DNA of 14,586 nt from Dictyocoela muelleri (GCA_016256075.1 SDVU01000053.1:9415-24000); one strand, 5' to 3'; positions 1-8,527 are shown, numbered from the stretch's first letter. A program made the numbers and translations. The notes: generated by a model not told the origin, from the letters alone.

Positions 1-87
1 ATTAAAAACAATTAAAAACAATTAAAAACAATTAAAAACAATTAAAAACAATTAAAAACAATTAAAAACAATTAAAAACAATTAAAA
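1..87. repeat. 10-bp tandem repeat (ATTAAAAACA)8
   Basis: Eight perfect head-to-tail copies of ATTAAAAACA fill positions 1-80, followed by a partial unit to about 87. The array starts at the window edge and probably continues outside it. It lies about 80 bases beyond the C-terminal end of the MULE transposase relic. It has no open frame worth calling. The identity between units suggests recent expansion. Confidence 0.97.
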
Positions 88-167
88 TAAACCAAGACTA
101 TTTAATTAAAAATCGGAGATGTTTATACTAAGTATTTTTTCCAGATATTCATAAAATTCATATTCAG

Positions 168-1466
168 TTAATGATAAAAATTATTTAAAATATTCTTTAA
201 CTGTAAGTTCTTTGGCTTGGCTATAATTTTACCGAACATGAGATTATTAATAATTGTTTTAGTCCTGTGTGCCTCCTTTTTTAAAACATCAATTATTTTT
301 CCTAAAGCTTGATCTTTCTTCTTAATTTTCGTATTTGAATGCCTGTGGTATGCTTCACAGCTATTGGTTGTATAAGCCGGTCTTCAGTAATCCTTTGATA
401 TGATGACCAGAAGTTTATGGCTTTGTTTTTTTGTGAACTTATTATATAATTTCCTTTGAAAAATGAAATAAAATCATCGTAGCAAGTATCATTTTTTTAA
501 GAAGGCATATTTTTTCGAATTCGAAATTTACTTGTTCCTTTGGAATAAACGCTAGAAAATAAATATATTTCACGAATCTTCTGTAATCTTCATTATATTT
601 ATAGATATTACCATGATTTTTCTTAATAAAACGTAGAAAAATCTGGCTTAGATGAAAAGAGCAACCATTTATGCTTGATTCTCGAAAGTTTTTTTCTATT
701 GCAGAATAGAGCGCAGTTTCAAAATCAATATTAATTAATTTTGTACTATGTTCTAATTTTTGTTTTAAAAATGAGAATACTATATTGTAGGCCTTTTCTG
801 TTTTTCTTTTCATCAATAGGTAAACAATTGGTAAAGTTTTGTTAAAATATGAAGCATAAATTATTAAAGTTTGTTAAAAATTTTTTGGAGCCGTAAAAAA
901 TGTTCCATCACATAACCATATAGAAGATTTTTCTAAAATTTTTAAATTCTCTTCTACAAAAAAAAAATAATTACTCTGTCGTCCTTATTGAGGTTATCAA
1001 ATTGTAAAAATAGTTTTTTGTCAAAAGTGTTTTTATAGATTTGCAGCAATTCCAAATCTTCTGATTCTGATATCTTATATTGAGCATTCCTTCTTTTAAC
1101 GAAATAATCTCTTAAATTTTCTCTGTTTCCCATAAGTTTCATTTCGTCTTCATTTAAATATTGACATGAATCTAATATTGCTTCATCAAAAACAGTTTTA
1201 TTCTCATCCAGCGCTTTTTTTATTATGTTGTTAACTTTCAATCTTACTATTTTTTCTTTTTCTTCATCAAGCCAATGAGTTGCTTGAAATATCACCGACT
1301 GTATTAAAATATCAGAATGTAGCCTTCCACTACAATTTCGTCGTACACAGCGCCAATATATATAGTCCGTATTTATTTTTTGCTCATTATATATATATAT
1401 ATATATCCACCAAATACCAATTGTTTTTTTTCCTTTTTGTGATTCAATTATTTGTATTTCTTCCAT
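168..1466 (-). pseudogene. Decayed Mutator-like (MULE) transposase with N-terminal FLYWCH zinc finger
   Basis: This is a relic of a MULE cut-and-paste transposase, read right to left. From the likely start (MEEIQII, ATG at 1466) a FLYWCH-type finger is visible: SQKGKKTIG, then YWRC, NCSGRLHSD and a later THW. Next come the first-Asp motif CDGTFFTAPKNF (about 880-910), the block LINIDFETALYSAI with INGCSFHLSQ (about 640-750), FWSSYQRI (about 400-425), and the C-terminal signature TTNSCEAYHRH (about 345-380), ending NNFYH-stop at 168. The frame is broken about four times: a frameshift in the T-run near 955-965, an in-frame stop just after the APKNF motif (near 875), a stop/frame change at 442, and another frame change near 385. 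An upstream ATG at 1502 adds 12 residues made by an inverted repeat and is the less likely start. The motif order identifies the family well; the element's own TIRs were not found. Confidence 0.85.
1389..1408. repeat. (AT)10 microsatellite inside the FLYWCH-coding region
   Basis: A perfect run of about ten AT dinucleotides lies within the FLYWCH finger of the MULE relic and encodes alternating Tyr/Ile (IYIYIY) where the family normally has a short aromatic/hydrophobic strand. It is in frame in this copy. Length changes here would shift the reading frame. Confidence 0.85.
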
Positions 1467-1478
1467 TGATAAGAGTTT

Positions 1479-1535
1479 GTCGTTTTTTCGGAAGAACGAC
1501 AAAAAAACCGGAAAAACGACTTTGTCGTTTTTCCG
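1479..1535. repeat. Inverted repeat built on CGGAAAAACGAC
   Basis: CGGAAAAACGAC (1509-1520) and GTCGTTTTTCCG (1524-1535) form a perfect 12-bp inverted repeat with a 3-base loop. A third, slightly changed copy in the GTCG-first orientation begins at 1479. The cluster overlaps the first codons of the longest possible MULE frame and lies directly upstream of the likely start at 1466. It could be part of the transposon's terminal or subterminal repeat, or a separate small insertion. No matching sequence was seen near the other end of the MULE. Confidence 0.8.
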
Positions 1536-1542
1536 ATTTGGG

Positions 1543-1683
1543 GTCTTATATACATATGTAGAAATCGGTTTTTAATATAAGCTGATATCCCCACTTTAGT
1601 AAATTTGGAACAAAGTCCAAAATTTACTAAACTGGATAATACCAGCTTATATTGAAAACATATTTTTATAGTATATATAAGAC
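1543..1683. mobile_element. 141-bp hairpin, probable MITE-like foldback element
   Basis: The whole stretch is an imperfect palindrome. It begins GTCTTATATAC and ends GTATATATAAGAC. The middle arms share AATATAAGCTG / CAGCTTATATT and TTTAGTAAATTTGGA / TCCAAAATTTACTAAA, with a 6-base centre near 1610-1615. It has no coding capacity. Its size and terminal symmetry fit a miniature inverted-repeat or foldback element. I could not identify a clear target-site duplication. It overlaps the tail of the decayed frame at 1666-2206, consistent with insertion into it. Confidence 0.7.
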
Positions 1684-2206
1684 TATATAAAGAAAATAAT
1701 TTACCCTTGCTAATTCCATATTGTGTAGTTTGCGATATTTTTTTAGAGGGTGTGTGTAAGGAAGATTAAAACCGGCTTTTGGATTTATAATTCCACATTG
1801 TTTATCAATTTGGACCATGTGTAAAAGCCCTCTCATAGTATTGTTTACGATGTTAGGTGGATCGATACTTGATATTAGTTTCTACATAATCTTAACCACA
1901 AACTTACCATTCTCTTTGCAAGCATCTTTAATGAGAAACTAGGAAGTTCGAAATGTGAATTTGATCATAATTCGCAATACAATATTTAAGCACTTTGTAT
2001 TACCGAAAAAAACGAACTAAATCTTATACCAAAGTATTTGTTAAAATTCCACCGATCCTTAAGCAAAACATCTTAACACATTCTCGTCAATATTCAAATT
2101 TACAGAAACCAGCATCATCGACACATTGCAAGGTGGACATATTTTGGAATTTCAAATCATGTTATTACGCATAAAAAGTCCAATGAAGGCCTCTGTGCTC
2201 AAAACC
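1666..2206 (-). pseudogene. Decayed IS1595/ISXO2-like (Merlin-type) transposase fragment
   Basis: One reading frame runs through this stretch with six internal stops, far fewer than random sequence of this AT content would give. The N-terminal part looks like the start of an IS1595-type transposase: a short helix (EAFIGLFMRNNMI), then a zinc-ribbon-like ICPPCNVSMMLVSVNLN with CxxC at 2128-2139, then VLRCF and FFGNTKCLNIVLRI, which resembles the segment after the ribbon in this family. The C-terminal 56 residues are open (MRGLLHMVQIDKQCGIINPK..., ATG at 1836, stop at 1666), but I do not recognise them and they do not match the expected DDE core. The downstream half could therefore be another gene fragment or badly diverged. 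The final codons lie in the neighbouring hairpin element. Confidence 0.42.
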
Positions 2207-2657
2207 TACGTTAATTATCCCCAACTCTCAATTGTTAACATTATGGTATAATTTTTTTGGGCTTGTTTATAAAGATGCCTACCATCAATGGGGGACCCTT
2301 GGATTGAAATTTTAAAAAAAACAAATTAAAAATAAATTAATAAATTGTTTTTTTAATTAAAATTAATTATAACCAATACAATACAACAATTTATTAAAAT
2401 ATCTACAATATATTTTTAAATTCGCCTCCTAATAAAAAAAAATATACTTTTCTTTTAAATTTATTTAACTATCTAACTATTTAAATTGTATCTTTTAACA
2501 CCATTTTATTTTTCTTTTAATATTAAAATTCGTCAAAAAAACCTCATATATTGTTGGTATGTTTACAATCAACTGTTATAAAAAAAACTATGATTTATAA
2601 ACTTATGTTGTAAACTAATTTTTTGACATTAATTTTTAATAAAATTTCATTATTGTG

Positions 2658-2680
2658 CCATTTTATAAATTATAAAATGG
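2658..2680. repeat. Perfect AT-rich palindrome
   Basis: CCATTTTATAA and TTATAAAATGG form 11-bp perfect arms around a single central A. It lies in the non-coding left half of the TIR element remnant. A related CCATTTTATAAAATTATAG occurs near 13199. Function unknown. Confidence 0.85.
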
Positions 2681-2956
2681 GTTAAGTTGCTTATATTTAA
2701 TACTACCATTAAAGAGAAAATGTAATAAAAACTCTAAATTTCTAATTTTTAAATTTTAAATTTTAAATTTGCCTAAATTGACAAAGGTTGCGAGAACAGT
2801 GGTATTTTAGCATTGTAAATTTATAATTTTTTTTTAAAAGTGCCATCATATTTTAAACATCTTTTTGTGTCTGATAGTATCTTAAGATTTATTAATAATT
2901 AAATCATGTCATCACAATTCAGAAATTTTTTATCCATTTATTTTAAATTGGGATCA

Positions 2957-3958
2957 GGTAACTACTGTATACGTAATTTTGGGTATACATTTTTTAACCC
3001 TTGATTTTAAAATAGATGGAAGCAAAGAGAACACATTTAAAAATGAAGATTTGTTGAATAAAGTCCATTTTTTCTCAAATTTCGAGTTTTTCTTTTATTA
3101 TCTCCTCGTAATAATTAGGTATGTTTCTTTTTATCATGAATAAATTGAGATATCTTTAGATATATTTTTTATTCCTGTATCTTTCCGGTGTAGAATCCTT
3201 TATTGCACCCAATTTCTATCGAAAGTGTTGGTATAGACACCATTTTCCTTATTTATAAATCATATACTGTGATTAGCAGTCACCCCTTTTTATTTTTCTG
3301 TTTCAATTACCTTATAACCTTTCCATTTGTCGTAATATAAATGCTTCTGACCTTTATGTTTTCATGTATTATTTTTGACAATGTTTCTTTATTTCTTTTA
3401 TTGAAAACTTCAAAAAATATCAACCGCGCACTTGTCCTTTCAACCTCGCCTACAATTCATGCACCCTCAACTCTTTTTCCTCGATTGTGTTATCGACGTC
3501 CAAATTTGGACTCTTCGATCTCTACAATCACATCCCCCCTAACTTTTTGTTTCCTTTTTTAATTAATTTTTCAATCAGCACATCAAATTGTTTTAGCTTT
3601 TTTCGCACCGACTTTCTGTTTACACCTGTTATTTTTTCAATATTTTTTACTTTAAAACCATTTAAATAATAGAATGAAATCCCTATCATTAATTCTTCAT
3701 TAATTTTTGAAGAAAAAAAGGCTCGTTTTCTATTATTGGGAAATTTTTTCGGCATTATTTTTGGTGCATTTTAACGTATTTTTTCTTCCCATAACTATCG
3801 ATACTTTGGTCAAACAACAAACAAACAGTATTTTTAATCTTAAACTGTTTATATTGCGCAAAAATTTTTTTAAAATTGTATAATTTCAACTTATCATCCA
3901 TTTTAAAATCAAGGGTTAAAAAAAATATATACCCATAATTACGTATACAATAGTCCCC
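2957..3958 (-). mobile_element. Merlin-type (IS1595/ISXO2-like) DNA transposon, nested and decayed
   Basis: Terminal inverted repeats of about 60 bp bound the element. The left end has ACTGTATACGTAATT, GGGTATACATTTTTTAACCC and TTGATTTTAAAAT; the same blocks occur inverted at 3897-3958. Between them lies a minus-strand transposase relic (about 3150-3755). The element sits inside the larger TIR element 2259-4061 and is therefore the younger of the two. No convincing target duplication was found directly outside the GG ends, and the outer few bases of the two repeats differ, so the boundaries are good to a few bases only. Confidence 0.82.
3150..3755 (-). pseudogene. IS1595-family (ISXO2-like) DDE transposase, decayed
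   Basis: Starting MPKKFPNNRKR at 3755, a helix-turn-helix follows (NGFKVKNIEKITGVNRKSV, about 3615-3670). In the next frame comes the family signature IVEIEESKFGRR-(stop)-HNRGKRVEGA with VGEVERT (about 3435-3530); the usual catalytic Asp of VEIDESKF is Glu here. The second catalytic block YDKWKGY is at about 3313-3338, and the third region TNTFDRNW at about 3206-3230 carries Asp where the family has Glu. At least one frameshift follows the HTH, another precedes YDKWKGY, and several in-frame stops are visible. No N-terminal zinc ribbon was seen upstream of the HTH, so the copy is also short compared with full IS1595-type proteins. It is inactive. Confidence 0.85.
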
Positions 3959-4061
3959 ATTAGCCTTTAAAATTAATATGGGTCATTAATTAAATTTTAA
4001 AAAATTACTTTTGTTTAGAAAAATGCCTACCATGAGGTAGGCATCTTTCTAAACAAGCCCC

Positions 4062-4839
4062 ATTTTTTTTTATTCTTATAAGTTACATTACCTCACACTG
4101 GGGGGGGGTGATACTGATCTGAAATTTTTAATTTTTATCTGTCACATTTTTTTCCCTGTGGAAAAAAATAGGACTGATCCAATAAATTGATTAAATTTAA
4201 TGAATCTGAATTTTCATTAAATCTAAGATTTTTACCATAAAATCACTTTTGTTATTAAATTGATAACATTTTGAAATATTTTTCTTCGTTCACATGTTTT
4301 AACACTCATTCTCGGCTAAATATTCTTCTTAAAAATACTTAAGGAAAGAATTATTTTCAAAAAAGACAATCTTTGAGATCGATATTCGACATTTTATCGA
4401 AGAATTCTTTAAATTATAAAGGTTTTAGCAAGATTTTACAAAAAAAATATTATCTCACCCAAAATTTTAACCTAGAAATTTATTAAAATAAAAAAAATAC
4501 AATTTTCTGATAAATAAATAATTTTCAATATTTTTTTTGAAAAGATGACACGATTTGAAGTAAGTTCTATATTTTTATTTCAAAAAATCATGTTTTTTTT
4601 TGAAAAATTTTCATTTAGAAGGTGCGAATGTATAGTGAGGGTTTTTATGAAACTTCATTACCAAATTGTAAAAATATTTTTAACATTTCCAATTGAATTA
4701 AAAATAGGGTGTTAATTTGTAATATAATAATTGTAATATGATAATTGATATTAACTTATGATCTTCCTTAGCTTGATTAATTAATCGTAGTTATGAAATT
4801 ATTCTTAAAATAACATTTTTTATGTCATCTCAAATAATA
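4062..4839. other. Gene-free AT-rich spacer with a G9 tract
   Basis: I see no gene, RNA or recognisable element here. The stretch consists of A/T-rich low-complexity sequence. A run of nine G at 4100-4108 is striking in this base composition. Short imperfect repeats of the form TTGTAATATAATAA occur around 4715-4755. Confidence 0.6.
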
Positions 4840-5300
4840 TATATTATATTACATGCTGACAACATCCATAGCTGCCAACCCGGAGAGTTATCCTCAACCA
4901 TAGTCTTTAGACCTTTAGTTCCTGGTGTTCCAATAATACGTCACTTCCTAGGCTACCCAGAAGCCCATCTGTATACGCGATTTTCGTTTTATCAATGACT
5001 CAGCAGGATACAGGTAATTAGTAGCTTTTTCATGAATTTTTATTTTTCACTACTTTTTGCCGAATGCGTCGCCGCTCATCCCCACACCTAGGAGAGTCCA
5101 TTCTGCTTCATTGTCATATTAGATCAAGTCTTAATCAGCTATACCACACTGGAACAACTGTATATTATAGTATAATTTTATAGGTTTTGTCCGCTTAATG
5201 TCATTTCCTCATTATTTATTAAAGAGCGACCTCAGTGGGATTCGAACCACGATACTTAAATTTACATTCAAGAGTGTTAACCACTGAGATATCTGGCTCT
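4840..5300 (-). mobile_element. SINE-1 copy A: tRNA-headed short retroposon
   Basis: This is one of five same-orientation copies of a ~450-bp repeat. The minus strand starts at 5300 with AGAGCCAGATATCTCAGTGG, a tRNA-like head containing a Pol III A box (TATCTCAGTGG, 5281-5291) and a perfect B box (GGTTCGAATCC, 5238-5248) at tRNA-like spacing. A ~360-base body unrelated to tRNA follows, ending TGTTGTCAGCATGTAATATA in an AT-rich tail at about 4840-4855. The body is shared with the other copies in blocks such as GACCGCTTAATGTCATTTCC (+ strand). It has no open frame. Head, body and AT-tail order fit a tRNA-derived SINE. It is the best-preserved uninterrupted head. No clear flanking duplication was seen for this copy. 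Confidence 0.68.
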
Positions 5301-5401
5301 AGTATATTTTATTATCTATAATTTTCCTGTTTATTTTCAAAATTAATTAAATATTCAAAAATAAATAAGCGCGGAAATAGCATAAAATTAAAAAATCATT
5401 T

Positions 5402-5817
5402 TATATATTACATGTTGACAATATTAATAATTTCTAACACGAAGTGTTGTTTTAGCATTGGTCTTAAGACATTGGTTCTTGTTTTAGAAATTATATGTCA
5501 CTCATAGCTACCTTAAAGCTTAAATTATATGTGATATTCGTTTTATCAATGACTATGGAGTGTGAAAAGTATTATAAAGGTTTCCATGAATTTCAAAATT
5601 TTACAATGTTTTTGATAAAATGCTTCGCCATAATCATCTTCAAACTTATGAGAGTCTCTTCTGCTTTCAATATAGTCAATTTCAGTTCAACCATATCAAA
5701 CTCAAACAACAATTTTTAATTCTATATTTTTGAACGTTTAATACAATGTAAAGATTATTTATTAAAGTAAACTCGAAGGATTCGAATGAACTATAAATTA
5801 AATTTGCATTCAAGAGT
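5402..5817 (-). mobile_element. SINE-1 copy A', diverged, split by copy B
   Basis: The tail (TTATATATTACATGTTGACA, from 5402) and parts of the body (TCGTTTTATCAATGACT, GAGAGTCTCTTCTGCTT) are recognisable, but the copy is much more diverged than its neighbours. The B-box region is GGATTCGAATG (5778-5788, inverted). The head is interrupted at ATTCAAGAGT (5808-5817) by copy B and resumes at 6265 as ATTCAAGAGTGTTAA for a short distance before similarity fades. It is an older insertion that served as target for a younger copy. A 74-codon open frame on the + strand (5495-5719) is not conserved in other copies and is not called as a gene. Confidence 0.6.
5808..5817. repeat. Left target-site duplication of SINE-1 copy B (ATTCAAGAGT)
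   Basis: ATTCAAGAGT here is repeated without change at 6265-6274, on the other side of copy B. The same word occurs in the uninterrupted heads (copy A has ATTCAAGAGTGTTAACCAC at 5267-5285), so it was present once in copy A' before the insertion. Confidence 0.88.
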
Positions 5818-6264
5818 ATATATATTACATGCTGACAACATATATACCTGCCAACCCTGAGAGTTGTCTCAAACCTTGGTCTTTAGACTTTTGGTTCATG
5901 GCATTCCAATAATACATCACTTCCATAGCTTCCAGAAGCCCAGCTTTATACGCGATTAATGTCGTATCATTGAGTAAATAGAATACAGACAATTAATGAT
6001 TTTTCATATTTTTTATTTTCCTGAGATGCGTTGTGGAACTGATTCTCATACCAGAATAGGCCTTTCTTTTTACATTGTCATATTATACAAGTCTTAATCA
6101 GGTATACCACACTAAAACATATATATATTATTACTATATTTCTATAGTTTTTGACCGCTCAATGACACTATCTTATTATTTATTAAAGAATGAGGTCTGC
6201 GGGATTAGAACCTCAATACTTAAATTTTAATCCAAAGTGTGTATCTCTGAGCTATATGGCCATG
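5818..6264 (-). mobile_element. SINE-1 copy B, complete, inserted into copy A'
   Basis: This 447-bp copy is bounded exactly by the perfect 10-bp direct repeat ATTCAAGAGT (5808-5817 and 6265-6274), which belongs to the interrupted copy A'. The minus strand begins CATGGCCATATAGCTCAGAG at 6264; the A box is at about 6244-6254 and the B box, GGTTCTAATCC, at 6202-6212 with one change from consensus. It ends in GCATGTAATATATAT at 5818. The flanking duplication and AT-rich tail opposite the Pol III head are what target-primed retroposition leaves behind. This copy defines the ends of the family. SINEs need a LINE's enzymes; no LINE is visible in this window. Confidence 0.75.
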
Positions 6265-6359
6265 ATTCAAGAGTGTTAAACACATAATTAATTTGTCCGA
6301 TGATCAAGTTTAGTGAAATTTCAATGCCCTCTTTATTTTTTTTGATAGTTTAAAAATGT

Positions 6360-6982
6360 GGGTCTTGTCTGTTATAAGGACACAATTTTTTTAAACGGGG
6401 CCTTTAAAACAGACAAAAGCACTTTTGTAAAAAAATAATAAATTTAATAGATTGTTACAAAAATTATACCCATATAGAATTTAAAATTTTAAGAACAACA
6501 AGTGAAATTTTCATAAATATTGAATGCACACTTTAATATTTAATTGAAAAAAATATATTAAAGAGTCTTGAGATTTGTAGAAGCTGTGGTAATACGGGAA
6601 ATTTACTTATTTACAGGGAGAAAACCTCAAAAAGAATTGTTTATCGATACACTTATAAAAATTGTCGTCTAAAAAAAGCCAATTTCTACATTTAAATGTA
6701 AAAAAAATGTCTTAATTAATATTATTTTTTCCGATGCCCAATTCATCGTATGATCTTGATTAAATAAGTTTATTATTTTATTTAAAAATTTATTAATGTA
6801 AAAATCTATTCTTTTTTATTTTGAAATTTTTAAATTTTCTAATTTTCTAAAAAATATAATAAAAATTAAAAAAATAAAATATTAAAAAAAACCAAGATTA
6901 TATTTTTAAAAAAAAAAATAAAAAATAAAAAAAAATCAATCCAGGGGGACCCTTGGGTGTGGCCCTTTAAACAGACAGACCC
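6360..6982. mobile_element. TIR-bounded element fragment with hairpinned ends
   Basis: The left end reads GGGTCTTGTCTGTTATAAGG and the right end, read inverted, GGGTCTGTCTGTTTAAAGGG. At the left a second inverted copy follows (CCTTTAAAACAGACAAAAG, 6401-6419), so that end folds on itself. The right end carries GGGGGACCCTTGG, also present beside the left end of the element at 2259 together with a nearby TTGA/TCAATCCA block, which suggests that the two elements are related. No target duplication was found. Most of the interior is A/T-rich, but a zinc-ribbon-like coding fragment is present (6537-6695). Best reading: a decayed Merlin-like or related TIR element. Confidence 0.55.
6537..6695 (+). 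pseudogene. Zinc-ribbon fragment of an IS1595-like transposase
   Basis: An open stretch of 52 codons without an ATG reads ...LEICRSCGNTGNLLIYREKTSK... and later YRYTYKNCRLKKANFYI, then stop. The CxxCG pair (6576-6587) and the later NCRLKK fit the N-terminal zinc ribbon of IS1595/ISXO2-like transposases, which have CxxC followed about 20-25 residues later by a second Cys group; here only one Cys of the second pair remains. It is read rightwards inside the TIR-bounded fragment. Alone it is too short for certainty. Confidence 0.45.
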
Positions 6983-6985
6983 TGA

Positions 6986-7168
6986 TTCCTCCAATTGAAT
7001 CCAATTGAAGAATTTTTATATATGATAAATGCACGCTATTGTTCAATAAACGAAACTGCTAATTCTGTCGAGTTGTGTATAAGACGAAATTTTTAGGGTG
7101 ATTTTAATGTTCAGTGTCGTAGATTATATGAAAATATGTTAAAGACAGTAGATAAGGCAAGTGTGTAA
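6986..7168 (+). pseudogene. Possible continuation of the IS1595-like transposase (HTH region), one stop
   Basis: The frame reads LNPIEEFLYMINARYCSINE, TANSVELCIRRNF, one stop at about 7094, then GDFNVQCRRLYENMLKTVDKASV and a stop. The hydrophobic run followed by a helix-turn-helix-like segment resembles the part of IS1595-type transposases between the zinc ribbon and the DDE core. It has the same orientation as the zinc-ribbon fragment at 6537-6695 and lies about 290 bp downstream, but outside the right TIR at 6982. Either an insertion separates two parts of one relic, or these are remnants of two elements. No DDE core was found downstream. Confidence 0.33.
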
Positions 7169-7222
7169 GTTTATAAATTAAATCGCTTATTATTATCTAT
7201 TTTTTTCTAATGTTCTATTTTG

Positions 7223-7310
7223 ATGGGACTATAAAAATGCAAACATGGGACTATAGAAATGCAAACATGGAACTATATAAATCCAAACATGGGACTATAT
7301 AAATAAAAAA
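7223..7310. repeat. 22-bp tandem repeat, four units
   Basis: Four units begin at 7223, 7245, 7267 and 7289, each close to ATGGGACTATAAAAATGCAA plus AC. The exact 22-bp spacing shows tandem duplication; the last unit degrades into A/T sequence. No coding role is apparent. Confidence 0.92.
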
Positions 7311-8068
7311 CTCTGTAAATTCATAATTTGAAAATTTTATTTTTTTTTTTAGATTAACACTAGTTACTTGACAATTTAGCATTTTTTTGATTTTAAAATA
7401 ACAGTTAAGCATTTGAAAATTCTAAAATAAGTAAAAAATCAAGAATTTCTATATAATAAAATTTTCTATAAGATTATAACTATTTTATTTTTTCGTGTTT
7501 TATTTTTTTAATAACAAAATACAATTAACTTCCTTCAACATTTATTTTTATAGTTTTGCTAACAAGTGTCTTTAATTTATAACACAAATATTATTTTATG
7601 AAAAAATAACATTAGAATACAATTACACTTATAGGTAAAAATAAATATTAAGAAAAAAATAGTAAATATTTACAGAAATAAAAATTTTTTGATGGAAGTA
7701 TATTGATAATATTATCGTTTTATAAATATTTTTAATCACTAAAATATAAATATTAATAATAATGGAAAATAGCATTATATTTTTTAGAAGCAAAATAATA
7801 TATAAGCCATTATTTTTGCATTTGATTATTTTTTTTATTTATGAATAAATTAAATAAAAAATATAAAAGGGAGCAAGACTGTGATATTAACATACAGAAA
7901 TATCATAATCACAACTCCTTAAAATAATAGAGTAGAAATATATTTTTTTAAAAACAAAATTAACAATGAATTGTGGTTTTAAATGAATAAATAAGCAAAA
8001 TTTCATATTACCACTAATGTAAAAGTTATAAGAATCTTTTTTAATAAGCTTAATAAAACAAAAAAAAA
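7311..8068. other. Gene-free, extremely A/T-rich spacer
   Basis: Only low-complexity A/T sequence is visible on either strand: no open frame of note, no recognisable transposase motif and no tRNA-like boxes. Confidence 0.6.
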
Positions 8069-8527
8069 TATATATATATTATTACATGTTGGCCATATCC
8101 CCAATTTCAAACCTAGAAAGTTCTCTCAAACCATGTTATTTTTACCCTTTGTTTCTAGTGTTCTGGTTACACCTCACCACTAAGCTACCAAACCCAGCTG
8201 TTTGTGCGAATATCTTTTTTAAATGACTTAACAGGATATAGGTAATTATATGCATTTTTCATGAATTTTTTAGTTCATGAAAATTTTTGTTGAGGTCGTT
8301 GCCGCACTCATTACACACATAGGAAAGTCACTTCTGCTATATTATGATAATATATCAAGTCTAAATCAGCTATAACACACAGGAACGACTGTATATTACT
8401 ACTATCGTTATAGTTATTGACCGCTTAATTCAAGCTCAATTATTTATTAAATTGACATCAGCGTGAATCAAACCAATATACTTAAATGTTACATTCAAAA
8501 ATTATAACCACTGAGGTATCTAGCCAT
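8069..8527 (-). mobile_element. SINE-1 copy C: tRNA-headed retroposon
   Basis: The copy is full length but diverged. The head (minus strand from 8527: ATGGCTAGATACCTCAGTGG) has an A box (TACCTCAGTGG, 8508-8518) and a changed B box (GGTTTGATTC, about 8465-8474). The body shares GACCGCTTAAT, TTTATTAAA and GTCGTTGCCGCACTCAT with the other copies. The tail ends in ATGTAATAATATATATATAT. A-rich runs lie just outside both ends (AAAAAAAAATA-like), possibly a flanking duplication, but low complexity makes this weak. Confidence 0.65.

Larger units (their letters stand above)
2259..4061. mobile_element. TIR DNA transposon remnant with 8-bp target duplication, host of a nested Merlin element
   Basis: The left end reads GGGCTTGTTTATAAAGATGC and the right end is its inverted copy (GGGGCTTGTTTAGAAAGATG on the opposite strand), with CCTACC following in both. 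The octamer ATTTTTTT stands directly outside both ends (2251-2258 and 4062-4069), an 8-bp target duplication, although in a T-rich background it is weak alone. Just inside the right end a perfect hairpin (ATGCCTACC / GGTAGGCAT, 4023-4044) is present. The 1-kb element at 2957-3958 is inserted inside; without it this remnant is about 800 bp and has no recognisable gene. The ends beginning GGG and an 8-bp duplication suit Merlin; hAT also makes 8-bp duplications. Confidence 0.75.

Noticed and set aside
1-87. Telomere repeat
   Set aside because: ATTAAAAACA has no G-rich strand and does not resemble known telomeric units; a simple tandem repeat is sufficient.
1467-1502. Upstream MULE start at 1502
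   Set aside because: The extra residues MSFFRKNDKLLS are encoded mostly by the inverted repeat CGTTTTTTCGG/AACGAC; the second Met directly precedes the FLYWCH region and is the more natural start.
1280-1561. 93-codon + strand open frame
   Set aside because: Antisense shadow of the FLYWCH part of the MULE relic, continuing through the inverted repeats.
3341-3669. Two + strand open frames
   Set aside because: Shadows of the IS1595-like transposase, whose signature motifs are on the minus strand.
4062-4839. Hidden gene in the long spacer
   Set aside because: No frame of useful length or motif on either strand; only A/T-rich sequence and a G9 run.
5222-5300. Genuine tRNA gene
   Set aside because: A and B boxes are good, but acceptor and T stems mismatch, the T arm is offset and the sequence recurs as the head of a ~450-bp dispersed repeat with decaying copies.
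5495-5719. 74-codon + strand open frame
   Set aside because: Antisense to the body of SINE-1 copy A'; not open in the other copies and composition is ordinary for the region.
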